In this document: piece by piece, positions 1-6,199 of the stretch
Layout: every line of letters starts with the position of its first letter
Numbering within the stretch: position 1 is the first letter of the stretch
The notes under the pieces: model-generated
Told to the model about the DNA's origin: nothing
Seen by the model: only the letters and a program-made list of their open reading frames with translations
The model's database searches: none
Source: Acidobacteriota bacterium
GTDB lineage: Bacteria; Acidobacteriota; Vicinamibacteria; Vicinamibacterales; Fen-181
Length of the DNA: 6,199 nucleotides
Reading direction: 5' to 3'
Assembly: GCA_003157675.1 (NCBI GenBank)
Contig: PMKG01000372.1
Coordinates: 1 to 6,199 of the forward strand
Made by a program: the position numbers and the translations under genes

Positions 1-574
1 CCGGCGGATCCGGCGCCCGCGCCGACGCCGCTGCTGGCGGCGGGGCCGCCAATGGGACCGTGACGGGCGGCCGCACGGCTGCGGGCGGCGCGGTCGACGG
101 CGACATCGCGACAGGTGGCGGCACCGCGGCGGGCCGCGTTGCCGAGGGCGAAGTCGCGGACGGCGCCGGCGGCGCGACCGAGGGCGCAACCGCGGCCGGC
201 GCAGGTACTGACGCCCTGACCGAAGGACTGACGCTCGGATTCGGGGCGACGACTGCAGGCGCCGGAACGCCCGGGCGACCGACGGGCTGGGACGGCGCGG
301 GGTCCGCCGAGGTCGCTGGCGCAGCCGGCGTGCTGGGCTGAGGTGACGGGCTCGCCGAAGCCGCCGGCGCAGCGGGCGCGTCGGGCGACGGCGCTTGCGA
401 CACCGAGACCATCGGGCCCGTTGACGGACTCGGTCGATCCCGCCAGACCCGGATCTCGACGAGCCCCACGCCGAGCAGGAGCGCCACGAGGATCCCACCG
501 ACGATGAGCGTGCGCGTACGGCTTCGCACCTGGAACTCCCGCTTGCGGGGATCGCTACGACCCGGGTTGACCAC
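1..574 (-). CDS. Single-pass membrane protein with Ala/Pro/Ser-rich linker, 3' end outside window
   Basis: The frame is open from a GTG at 574 to the window edge (191 codons, no stop), so only the N-terminal part is visible. It has a short basic start (residues 1-22, containing RKREF and RSRTR), one hydrophobic segment (about 23-39, rich in Leu, Val and Gly), then from residue 48 a long stretch made almost only of Ala, Pro, Ser, Val and Thr. This predicts an inner-membrane anchor with the cytoplasm on the N-terminal side and an extended periplasmic linker. That layout is common in SPOR-domain proteins and TonB-like proteins, but the C-terminal domain that would decide is missing. Two starts are possible. 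GTG 574 has GAAGG six bases upstream and overlaps the preceding gene by 20 bases in another frame. GTG 529 has GGGAG six bases upstream and begins 25 bases after that gene's stop. I chose 574 because the basic, polar leader before the membrane segment resembles SPOR-type proteins. The gene is certain enough; its function is not known. Confidence 0.75.
   Translation of the reverse strand, partial: MVNPGRSDPRKREFQVRSRTRTLIVGGILVALLLGVGLVEIRVWRDRPSPSTGPMVSVSQAPSPDAPAAPAASASPSPQPSTPAAPATSADPAPSQPVGRPGVPAPAVVAPNPSVSPSVRASVPAPAAVAPSVAPPAPSATSPSATRPAAVPPPVAMSPSTAPPAAVRPPVTVPLAAPPPAAASARAPDPP
62..199 (-). repeat. Three PAAVxPxV motifs in the Pro-rich linker
   Basis: The linker of the truncated membrane protein contains PAAVAPSV (199-176), PAAVPPPV (133-110) and PAAVRPPV (85-62), all in the coding frame and spaced 22 and 16 codons apart. 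The codons differ between copies, so it is a protein-level repeat, not a recent DNA duplication. It may simply reflect the very narrow amino-acid composition. Confidence 0.4.
536..540 (-). promoter_or_regulatory. Possible ribosome binding site for alternative GTG 529
   Basis: GGGAG lies six bases upstream of GTG 529. If used, the last gene would begin 25 bases after the preceding stop and its protein would start directly before the membrane segment. The competing site is GAAGG at 585-581, six bases upstream of GTG 574. Confidence 0.4.
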
Positions 575-3545
575 GTTGGACCTTCGAGCCTATCACGGCT
601 TTGATTTTCCGGAGGGTCTCGGCCGCCGGTGGCAGAGCCTGCTTTCGGACGCGGGCGGCCGCCGCCTCGCTCTCGTAGACGGCGTGGATCGCCCCCATGA
701 CCTCGGGGACAAACCGATCGGCGAACCCGGAGCGTTCGTAATCGTCGACATAGAGCTGCCCGTAGACCACCCTGGCGCGATTGTCCACGAACATGATCGA
801 TGCGCGCGTCCTGCTCACGGGCACGAGGACGGCGGACATGTCGACAATCGTCGTCGTCCCGTCCTCCGCCGCGAACGTCATGGACGACTGCTGCAGGAGG
901 CGGGGCTCGAGCGCCAGCGCCGCCTGGTACTCGCCCCACAGGAACTTCCCGGGCGCGTACCACGGGTATTGCTGGTTGAGCCGGCGCAGCGTCGCCGCAA
1001 ACTCCGGGTCGCTCGGGCCGAGGCGGAGGAACAGCGCCAGGGCCCTGTCGCCAGCCCGTCCGGCCTCGAGCTCGAGCACCCATTTCGCCGCCTGGGCCTC
1101 GCGAGCGTCGGGATCCGCCGCCGGCTTCAGGTACGGCAGGATATCCTCCCGCTGAGCGGCGATGGCGTCGATATCGACGGCCATCACGGCAGACGTCGCG
1201 ATCGAGAACGGGGCCGAGAACTCGAGGTACAGGCGGTCGTCGGTGTTCAGGGTGCCGCCCTGTCCGAACCGCCTCATCCCCTCGGTGCCCATCACGAAGT
1301 AGCTGAGCAGATCGGTGGCCGAGCCCATCTCGACCTTTCGGAGGTCGCTCGCGATCGCGGGCTCCGCGATCCGCTTCTCGAGGTCCGCTTCGTCGATGCG
1401 GAATGGCGCGTTGCTGCCGACCATCGCCGCGTCGTTGTGATCGAGCCACATCAAGGTGTGCGCAAAGTGCTGCTGGAACGTCCTGACGACCGAGGCGAGA
1501 TCCTGCGGCGTCAGTTCGTAGATCGGCAGCCACTGGGCGATGACGCCGCCGGGTTTCAGATGCTCCGCGGCCAGCGCGAAATATTCGCTGGCGTAGAGGT
1601 ACCCCGAGCCCTTGAACCATGGGTGAATCGGGTCGGCGGTGATGACGTCGAACTTGCTGTGGGTGGTCATCAGGAAGTTCCGACCGTCGTTCAGGACCAC
1701 CTTGACCTTCGGATTGTCCAGGACATGGTGGTTGTACGCCTCGAACGTCCTCGCGACCCCCTGCACCTGCGGCTCGATCTCGGCCAGCGTCACCCGCTCG
1801 ACGCCCGGGTGGACAGCCGTCGCTCCCGCCGTCATCCCGCTGCCCATTCCGACGACGAGAACGTCTTTCGGATCTCGGGCGAGCAGCATCGGCAGGTGCC
1901 CGAGCGTGTATTGGATCTGCTGTGCCTGCAGATGTGACGACGCTTCGACGCGGCCGTTGGTGAGAAAGGCCTGCTCGCCGCCCTTGACCCGGATGACGCT
2001 GACCGTCGACTCGACGCCCTCCGCATAGTAGAGGACGTCGGTGTTGTCCACGGCCTCGCGCACCATCTCGGGCGTGGCGAACGCCTCGGGCTGGTTGCTC
2101 CGGAAGATGGCGAAGTACTTGCGGTCCCAGATTCTCGCCAGGCCGGGATTCAGGGCCAGCACGGCGATGACGGCCGCCATCCCCGTCGCGACGCCCGCGG
2201 TCAGCCATCGCGGCTTGCGGAGGCTGGCGAGCACGACCAGGCCGACGCCGATGTTGATGAGCGTCAGGATCTCCAGGGACCGCTCGATGCCGAACACGTG
2301 GATCATCACGAGGCCGCTGACCGCGGCCCCCAGGATGGCGCCGACGGTGTTGGCGCTCAGGACGTCGCCGACCGTCCGGCCGACCGCTCGCCGGCGCGTC
2401 GCCAGCGCCTCCCCGGCCAGGGGAAACGCCGCCCCCATGAACAGCGCCGGCACGACCATATAGAGGAAGGCGAGCAGGAAGTTGGCCCAGGCCCTCACGC
2501 GGAACGACGCCACACCTGTGCCGAGGAAAACGTGCTGCAGGCGAACGGTGTTGGCCGGGACGTCACGGAGGAACACCGTGACGACCAGGGCCGTGATCCC
2601 GATGAGGACCTGCGTGATCCCGAACCACGCCACCACCCGCCTGGCGGGCCACTGCTTCCTGAAGATTCTCAGCGCCGCGCCGTGAGCCTCGCTCCCGAGC
2701 CCGATCCCGGTCAGGAAGGCGACCAGGATGATGGTGAATCCATACACGCTGGCGCCGACGGCGATGGAAAGGACACGCGTCCAGAGGACCTCGTAGCCCA
2801 GCGCGCAGAATCCGCTGAGACCGATCCCCCAGAGGACCAGTTGCAGCGGCAGCACGTCCTCGCCCGCTGCGGCACTCGCAGGGAGCGGCGCGGGCACGCC
2901 GGCCGGTTCGGGGGCGGCGGCTGTCGGTTCCGGCAGCAGGAAGCTGATGACGCCGATGAGCACGTTCAGGAGAACGGCAAGATACAAGGTCGTGCTGACC
3001 GAATAAAACCGGAGGAGGAAGAAGCCCGAGATCAGGGCCCCGAGGACCGAACCCAGCGTGTTGAAGCCGTACAGGAACGAGAGGTGGCGGCGCAGGTTCT
3101 CGGGCCGGCGGCAGACGACCCGCGAGATGACTGGCAGCGTTCCCCCCATCAGGATCGTCGGCACGATGAGCGCGACGACCGAGAACAGCATCCGAACCAA
3201 CGTGAGGTACAGCGTCGCGTCGTCGCGTCCGCCGGCCACGGCCACGTAGATCGAGGGGTAGATCTTCATCAGCCCCTCGAACACGAGCGCGCCGGCCGCG
3301 ATGCCCAACTCCAGCAGCCCGTAGAGGCGCAGCGGCCTCGCGATCCGATCCACCCGCCTGCCGAACGCGTAGCCGCCGATGGCCAGCCCGGCCATGAAGA
3401 TGGAGAGGACCGCCGTCACGGCCAGGTGCGTTCCCCCGAACACCAGCGTGAGGGAGCGAACCCATACGACCTGGTAGGTGAGCGCAGCGGCACCCGACAG
3501 GAAGAACAGGAGGTAGATCGCACCGGCGACCAGGGACGGCAGCAC
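555..3545 (-). CDS. Fused polytopic membrane / spermidine-synthase-like protein (996 aa)
   Basis: Residues 1-205 and 231-466 are two hydrophobic halves with about 6 and 7 membrane segments, joined by an Ala/Pro-rich linker (206-230). Residues about 510-555 match the small beta domain that precedes the catalytic fold of spermidine synthases. Residues 560-700 form a Rossmann methyltransferase-like fold: GMGSG at 566-570, acidic E589/E591 at the end of strand 2, NDGR at 619-622, and an Asp (D638) where polyamine synthases have their catalytic Asp. Residues about 790-996 are an extra C-terminal part. The overall layout matches the bacterial 'fused MFS/spermidine synthase' family, whose substrate is generally unproven. 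Polyamine-binding residues are altered: the second Asp of the DxxD motif is His641, and the DExxYHE-type motif is absent near 533-551. I therefore do not name it speE. The start is GTG, with AGGG four bases upstream overlapping the TAG of the preceding gene, and it lies six bases after that stop. The membrane halves look like an internal duplication. Confidence 0.9.
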   Translation of the reverse strand: MLPSLVAGAIYLLFFLSGAAALTYQVVWVRSLTLVFGGTHLAVTAVLSIFMAGLAIGGYAFGRRVDRIARPLRLYGLLELGIAAGALVFEGLMKIYPSIYVAVAGGRDDATLYLTLVRMLFSVVALIVPTILMGGTLPVISRVVCRRPENLRRHLSFLYGFNTLGSVLGALISGFFLLRFYSVSTTLYLAVLLNVLIGVISFLLPEPTAAAPEPAGVPAPLPASAAAGEDVLPLQLVLWGIGLSGFCALGYEVLWTRVLSIAVGASVYGFTIILVAFLTGIGLGSEAHGAALRIFRKQWPARRVVAWFGITQVLIGITALVVTVFLRDVPANTVRLQHVFLGTGVASFRVRAWANFLLAFLYMVVPALFMGAAFPLAGEALATRRRAVGRTVGDVLSANTVGAILGAAVSGLVMIHVFGIERSLEILTLINIGVGLVVLASLRKPRWLTAGVATGMAAVIAVLALNPGLARIWDRKYFAIFRSNQPEAFATPEMVREAVDNTDVLYYAEGVESTVSVIRVKGGEQAFLTNGRVEASSHLQAQQIQYTLGHLPMLLARDPKDVLVVGMGSGMTAGATAVHPGVERVTLAEIEPQVQGVARTFEAYNHHVLDNPKVKVVLNDGRNFLMTTHSKFDVITADPIHPWFKGSGYLYASEYFALAAEHLKPGGVIAQWLPIYELTPQDLASVVRTFQQHFAHTLMWLDHNDAAMVGSNAPFRIDEADLEKRIAEPAIASDLRKVEMGSATDLLSYFVMGTEGMRRFGQGGTLNTDDRLYLEFSAPFSIATSAVMAVDIDAIAAQREDILPYLKPAADPDAREAQAAKWVLELEAGRAGDRALALFLRLGPSDPEFAATLRRLNQQYPWYAPGKFLWGEYQAALALEPRLLQQSSMTFAAEDGTTTIVDMSAVLVPVSRTRASIMFVDNRARVVYGQLYVDDYERSGFADRFVPEVMGAIHAVYESEAAAARVRKQALPPAAETLRKIKAVIGSKVQRGQPGS

Positions 3546-3551
3546 GACGCC

Positions 3552-4148
3552 CTACTTTCCCTTCTTCGGCGCGCCGAGCAGCTTGTCCAGGATCGCGTCA
3601 ACGGCCTGCTGGGTCACCCGGTTCATGGGCTGGCCTCCGCCGCCGAACAGCCGGGCGAAGAAGCTGATCCCGCCCTCGGTGACCGACGCGCTCCACACGA
3701 CCTTGCCGGTGCCGGCCTCGATCACCTGGATGCTCATCGAGATGATGTTCGCCGTGGTCGTGCCGGAGCGCACGTCGCCGTACTCCCGGACGACGCCGGT
3801 GATGACGGCATCGACCTTGAGCGCGGCCCCGAGCTTGACGACCTCCTCGGCGGTCGGCGCCGAAGGGTTGGCGGGCTCGACCTTGGCGATCCCGCGGGCG
3901 ACCTCGCCGACCGGGAGCACGTACACCCCGTCGGCCGCAAGCAATCGGTTGACGAACACGTCCCGAACCCGCTCGGGGATGACCTGATCCCGGGCCAGGT
4001 TCGTGAACGGCACGACGGCGACCTTCTGGATGCTCCCGAAGTCCATGTTCGGATCCCGGTAGACGTCGGTCACCTGCGCCGTGCACACCGGAGCGGCCAC
4101 GGCAAGACCCACCAGAGCGAAGACCACGAGACTGAGCGCTTTTTTCAT
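3552..4148 (-). CDS. Exported CsgG/LpoB/GNA1162-like protein, putative lipoprotein (198 aa)
   Basis: Residues 1-25 form a signal peptide: MKK, then a hydrophobic core rich in Leu, Val and Ala. The mature part has the pattern of small CsgG/LpoB-type proteins: a first strand KVAVVPFTN (42-50), a helix RVRDVFVNRLL (61-71), a strand plus VGEVARGIAKV (80-90), then LGAALKVDAVITGVVREYGD (106-125). A long strand with VIEAGTGKVVWSAS (142-155) follows. A Gly-rich loop (169-172) and a terminal amphipathic helix (176-191) follow, ending in KKGK. Family members sit in the periplasm or at the outer membrane; CsgG itself forms a secretion pore and LpoB activates a peptidoglycan synthase. Which role applies here cannot be read from the sequence. 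Cys22 could be lipidated, but the preceding APV is a poor lipobox; cleavage after CTA (residue 24) by signal peptidase I is the alternative. The gene starts 19 bases after the barrel gene and ends six bases before the spermidine-synthase-like gene, so it is surely co-transcribed. Confidence 0.82.
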   Translation of the reverse strand: MKKALSLVVFALVGLAVAAPVCTAQVTDVYRDPNMDFGSIQKVAVVPFTNLARDQVIPERVRDVFVNRLLAADGVYVLPVGEVARGIAKVEPANPSAPTAEEVVKLGAALKVDAVITGVVREYGDVRSGTTTANIISMSIQVIEAGTGKVVWSASVTEGGISFFARLFGGGGQPMNRVTQQAVDAILDKLLGAPKKGK

Positions 4149-4155
4149 GCTGCCG

Positions 4156-4159
4156 CCTC
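4156..4159 (-). promoter_or_regulatory. Ribosome binding site of the CsgG-like gene
   Basis: GAGG lies seven bases upstream of ATG 4148, inside the 19-base gap after the barrel gene's stop. It supports this ATG as the start, in agreement with the MKK signal-peptide beginning. Confidence 0.75.
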
Positions 4160-4167
4160 ACCACGAA

Positions 4168-6199
4168 TCAAAGAAACAGCCTCAAACTGGTGCTGAACAC
4201 CCTCGATTCGTTTGTTTGGAAAACGAACTCACTCCTCGTCCGCTGATACGACACGTCGATATACGAACGGCGCGACAGGTTCCAACGCACCGAGACCAGG
4301 CTGTTCCTGTCCCTCCCGAACTCCAGGGCCCGCAGGTCGTTGTTGTAGGCGAACACGAACTGCAGCGCGCCGTCGGGAAACGGCGCCCAGTTGGCGGAGA
4401 GCGCAAGCGTGGTCATCGTCTGCTGGCCGGTGACCTCCACGACCTCCTGCCCCACCACCAGGTGGAGCGTCCGGGTCGGGTCGACGGCAACCGCGGCATA
4501 CAGCCTCTGCGTATGCGAGTGGGGAAAGCCGCCGGTGATGGAGCCCGAGCGGTCGGTGGACGTGTCGTCGTAGTTGAACGTCAGGCTCACATGCTGCACG
4601 GGGACGACCGTGCCGCTGAGGTTCACGATCCGATCGTTGTCGACCTCGCCGCCGAGTTGCGTCGTCGAGCTCCAGCCGACGCCGAACTGGAGGTTCACGC
4701 CCTGGTAGGGCTGCGCGGCGTTCTGAACGAAGAACCCGTTCCGGGTGCGCGGGACGCCGCCGATCCGTTCGTCCATCCCGTTCCACAGGAGGGAGGTCCT
4801 CAGCGCGGCGGAGGGTTCGATCGTGAGCGTCGCGTTGGTGACGGTCGCGGTCCGGTCGCCGTCGAACTCCGAACCCTGCTCGCGCGCGACCCTCCCGAAC
4901 ACCGAGAAGATGCGGCCGAACGAGCGGTTCGCGGAGAAGCCGTTCGACATGGTGTCGGTGTGCCTGCCGAACAGGTCCGGACCGTTGTAGAAGTAGGACC
5001 CCTCGTAGTACAGCGCGGCGGCGTCGAGAAGCCTCATCCTCACGTCGGCGTTGACGATGTGCGTCGTCTGCGTCAACTGGTTGTGGACCTCTCCCGGCGG
5101 CTGAACGAGGTAGGGCTGGATCTCGGTCACGAGGATGTGCGGGTAGTTCGCCGCGTTCGCCGCGGCGGCAGACAGCGGCCGCACGACCAGCTTGATGTAC
5201 CGCGTGGTGATCGGCGTGAAGTCGATCTGGAAGCGGGTCTCGAACGGGCCGAACGGCGCCACCGACACGGTGGTCTCCTGTCTCCAGACCACGTTGTCCA
5301 CACTGCTGTAGATGTCCCACGAGAACGAGTTGGACACCTCGATCGGCAGGTCACGATCGACCCAGAGCAGGAAGCGGCTGACCTTCGAGGGGTTGAGGAA
5401 GTCGAGGCCGATGTTCCGCGCCTGCGTATCCGCGGGAGGGACGGGCAGGCCCAGATCGACGCCGGCGCCGGCGGTCACGTTGCCGTCGATGAGCAGCGGG
5501 TTCTGCGCCAGCGCCACCGTCACCGGCGTGTCGCTGTTGGCCGAGAGGCCGGCAAAGGCGGTGACCGGAACCTGCACCTCACCGCCCGCCCCGGTCGCCG
5601 TCGTCGTCAGGTCCGAGTGCGTGACGTTGTAGGTCCCGTTGACCGTGAGCCGCTTGTTGATGAAGGAGGCGGAATAGTCCACCCGGGCGCCCTGCGTCAC
5701 CTGGACGGTGTCCACCTGGTGCAGGTGGTCGTCGGTGTCGAGATAGGCGCCGCGGTAGTAGAGGCCCAGGTTCTTGAAGGAGTAGTTGGACACCAGCGTG
5801 CCGTAGTTCTTGGTAATGTCCTCGAACGTCCGGTTCGAGTCGAAGGTGTCCGTCCTGACGAACTGGAACTGGGACTTGGGCCCGCCGTCCGGGTTCCACC
5901 CCAGGTAGCCGTCCCACTCGTTGTTGATGAGTTTGACGTCGGTCTGGCCAGCCGTCCTGTTCCGGTCCTCACGCCGGAAGAACCCGAAGCCCGGGGAGAA
6001 CACCGGGTTGGTCGAGCGCAGCATGAAGAAGGGGCGGTTCCTCGAGATCGTCGAGTTGGTCGTCGTGCCGTCGGTGTCGGTGGTCAGCTTGTTGATCTCG
6101 AACACGCCGCCGGCGTTCAGCCGGAGGTAGGGGAAGAGGAGCCCGTCCAGGTTCAGCGTCACCGTCGGGTAGACACAGGACGTGTCGGTCTTGGTGACC
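4168..6199 (-). CDS. Probable outer-membrane beta-barrel protein with F5/8C-like insert, 5' end outside window
   Basis: At least 676 residues are visible. The frame stays open upstream of the GTG at 6162 to the window edge (reading VTKTDTSCVYPTV), so 6162 is most likely an internal Val and the true start lies outside. Numbering from 6162, residues 75-185 and 362-664 consist of repeated 8-12-residue stretches with alternating hydrophobic and polar residues, many Tyr/Phe/Trp and short turns rich in Asn, Asp and Gly. This is typical of transmembrane beta strands and periplasmic turns; examples are LGLYYRGAYLDTDD (132-145) and ALYYEGSYFYNGPD (383-396). The last strand ends in SLRLFL, with Phe next to last instead of last as in most barrel proteins. 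Residues about 200-352 look like a discoidin-type domain. I do not recognise a named family; a porin, a surface-attachment protein or an exopolysaccharide export protein are possible. It is the first gene of the cluster visible here. Confidence 0.8.
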   Translation of the reverse strand, partial: VTKTDTSCVYPTVTLNLDGLLFPYLRLNAGGVFEINKLTTDTDGTTTNSTISRNRPFFMLRSTNPVFSPGFGFFRREDRNRTAGQTDVKLINNEWDGYLGWNPDGGPKSQFQFVRTDTFDSNRTFEDITKNYGTLVSNYSFKNLGLYYRGAYLDTDDHLHQVDTVQVTQGARVDYSASFINKRLTVNGTYNVTHSDLTTTATGAGGEVQVPVTAFAGLSANSDTPVTVALAQNPLLIDGNVTAGAGVDLGLPVPPADTQARNIGLDFLNPSKVSRFLLWVDRDLPIEVSNSFSWDIYSSVDNVVWRQETTVSVAPFGPFETRFQIDFTPITTRYIKLVVRPLSAAAANAANYPHILVTEIQPYLVQPPGEVHNQLTQTTHIVNADVRMRLLDAAALYYEGSYFYNGPDLFGRHTDTMSNGFSANRSFGRIFSVFGRVAREQGSEFDGDRTATVTNATLTIEPSAALRTSLLWNGMDERIGGVPRTRNGFFVQNAAQPYQGVNLQFGVGWSSTTQLGGEVDNDRIVNLSGTVVPVQHVSLTFNYDDTSTDRSGSITGGFPHSHTQRLYAAVAVDPTRTLHLVVGQEVVEVTGQQTMTTLALSANWAPFPDGALQFVFAYNNDLRALEFGRDRNSLVSVRWNLSRRSYIDVSYQRTRSEFVFQTNESRVFSTSLRLFL
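5107..5565 (-). other. F5/8 type C (discoidin-like) domain within the barrel gene
   Basis: This part encodes residues about 200-352 (counted from 6162). It shows the order of signatures seen in F5/8C domains: PLLIDGN (222-228), a hydrophobic strand SRFLLWVD (262-269), WDIYSSVDNVVWRQ (282-295, matching the usual W-x-V-x-x-S-x-D-G-x-x-W pattern), FETRFQIDF (307-315), TRYIKLVV (320-327, matching the usual RYIRL), and a final ILVTEIQPY (343-351). Such domains usually bind glycans or lipids on surfaces. The Asn in VDN replaces the usual Gly. Assignment is by motif only. Confidence 0.7.

Noticed and set aside
60..341. Plus-strand Gly/Ala-rich open frame that resembles a PE-PGRS-type or repeat protein
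   Set aside because: It is the complement of the Ala/Pro/Ser-rich linker, whose reverse strand naturally gives Gly/Ala codons; the minus-strand frame is continuous with a membrane anchor and a ribosome binding site.
504..1937. Plus-strand open frame of 477 codons
   Set aside because: It is antisense to the spermidine-synthase-like domain and its tail, has an Arg-rich composition, and shows no motif or good ribosome binding site.
2563..3465. Minus-strand open frame of 300 codons within the fused gene
   Set aside because: Out-of-frame shadow; the true frame there encodes clear membrane segments with duplicated signatures.
555..3545. Naming the fused gene speE (spermidine synthase)
   Set aside because: The amine-contacting residues of the family are not conserved and the protein has a large membrane part and a tail absent from SpeE.
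4149..4167. Promoter or terminator between the barrel and CsgG-like genes
   Set aside because: The gap is only 19 bases and holds a ribosome binding site; no hairpin followed by a T run and no -35/-10 pair is visible.
2298..4196. Long plus-strand open frame of 632 codons
   Set aside because: It lies opposite two well-supported genes. Its product is rich in Arg, Asp, Glu, Gln and His with no hydrophobic core or recognisable motif, as expected for the reverse of GC-rich coding sequence.
4229..5320. Minus-strand open frame of 363 codons in another frame inside the barrel gene
   Set aside because: The product is dominated by Arg, Ala, Gly and Pro without domain features, while the overlapping barrel frame has clear strand patterns and motifs.
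6160..6162. GTG as the true start of the barrel gene
   Set aside because: The frame has no stop upstream to the window edge, the upstream residues look like normal coding sequence, and no signal peptide follows the GTG, as an outer-membrane protein would need.

Overview
The window is GC-rich (about two thirds G+C by eye) and is filled almost completely by four tightly packed genes, all on the minus strand. The two outer genes are cut by the window edges. The set includes an outer-membrane-type beta-strand protein, a signal-peptide-bearing CsgG/LpoB-like protein and two inner-membrane proteins. This points to a high-GC Gram-negative-type (diderm) bacterium. Acidobacteriota, Methylomirabilota/Rokubacteria or the former Deltaproteobacteria would fit, but nothing in the window fixes the lineage. 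There are no rRNA or tRNA genes, mobile elements or CRISPR arrays.

In transcription order (right to left): (1) 6199 to 4168 is the 3' part of a large beta-strand-rich, probable outer-membrane barrel protein. It carries an apparent F5/8 type C (discoidin-like) domain in its middle. (2) After 19 bases, 4148 to 3552 encodes a small exported protein of the CsgG/LpoB/GNA1162 type. (3) After 6 bases, and in the same reading frame, 3545 to 555 encodes a 996-residue protein. It has two duplicated membrane halves, a spermidine-synthase-like Rossmann domain and a C-terminal extension of about 200 residues. (4) Overlapping its end, 574 to 1 is the start of a single-pass membrane protein with a long Ala/Pro/Ser-rich segment that runs off the window.

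The spacings (19, 6 and -20 bases) and the absence of any visible internal promoter or terminator suggest one operon with its promoter upstream of position 6199. The products would span the envelope: inner-membrane polytopic enzyme-like protein, anchored Pro-rich protein, periplasmic or outer-membrane CsgG-like protein, and outer-membrane barrel. Joint function in envelope assembly, secretion or surface modification is inference. The most notable points are the altered active site of the spermidine-synthase-like domain, its possible periplasmic placement, and the discoidin-like insert in the barrel protein.
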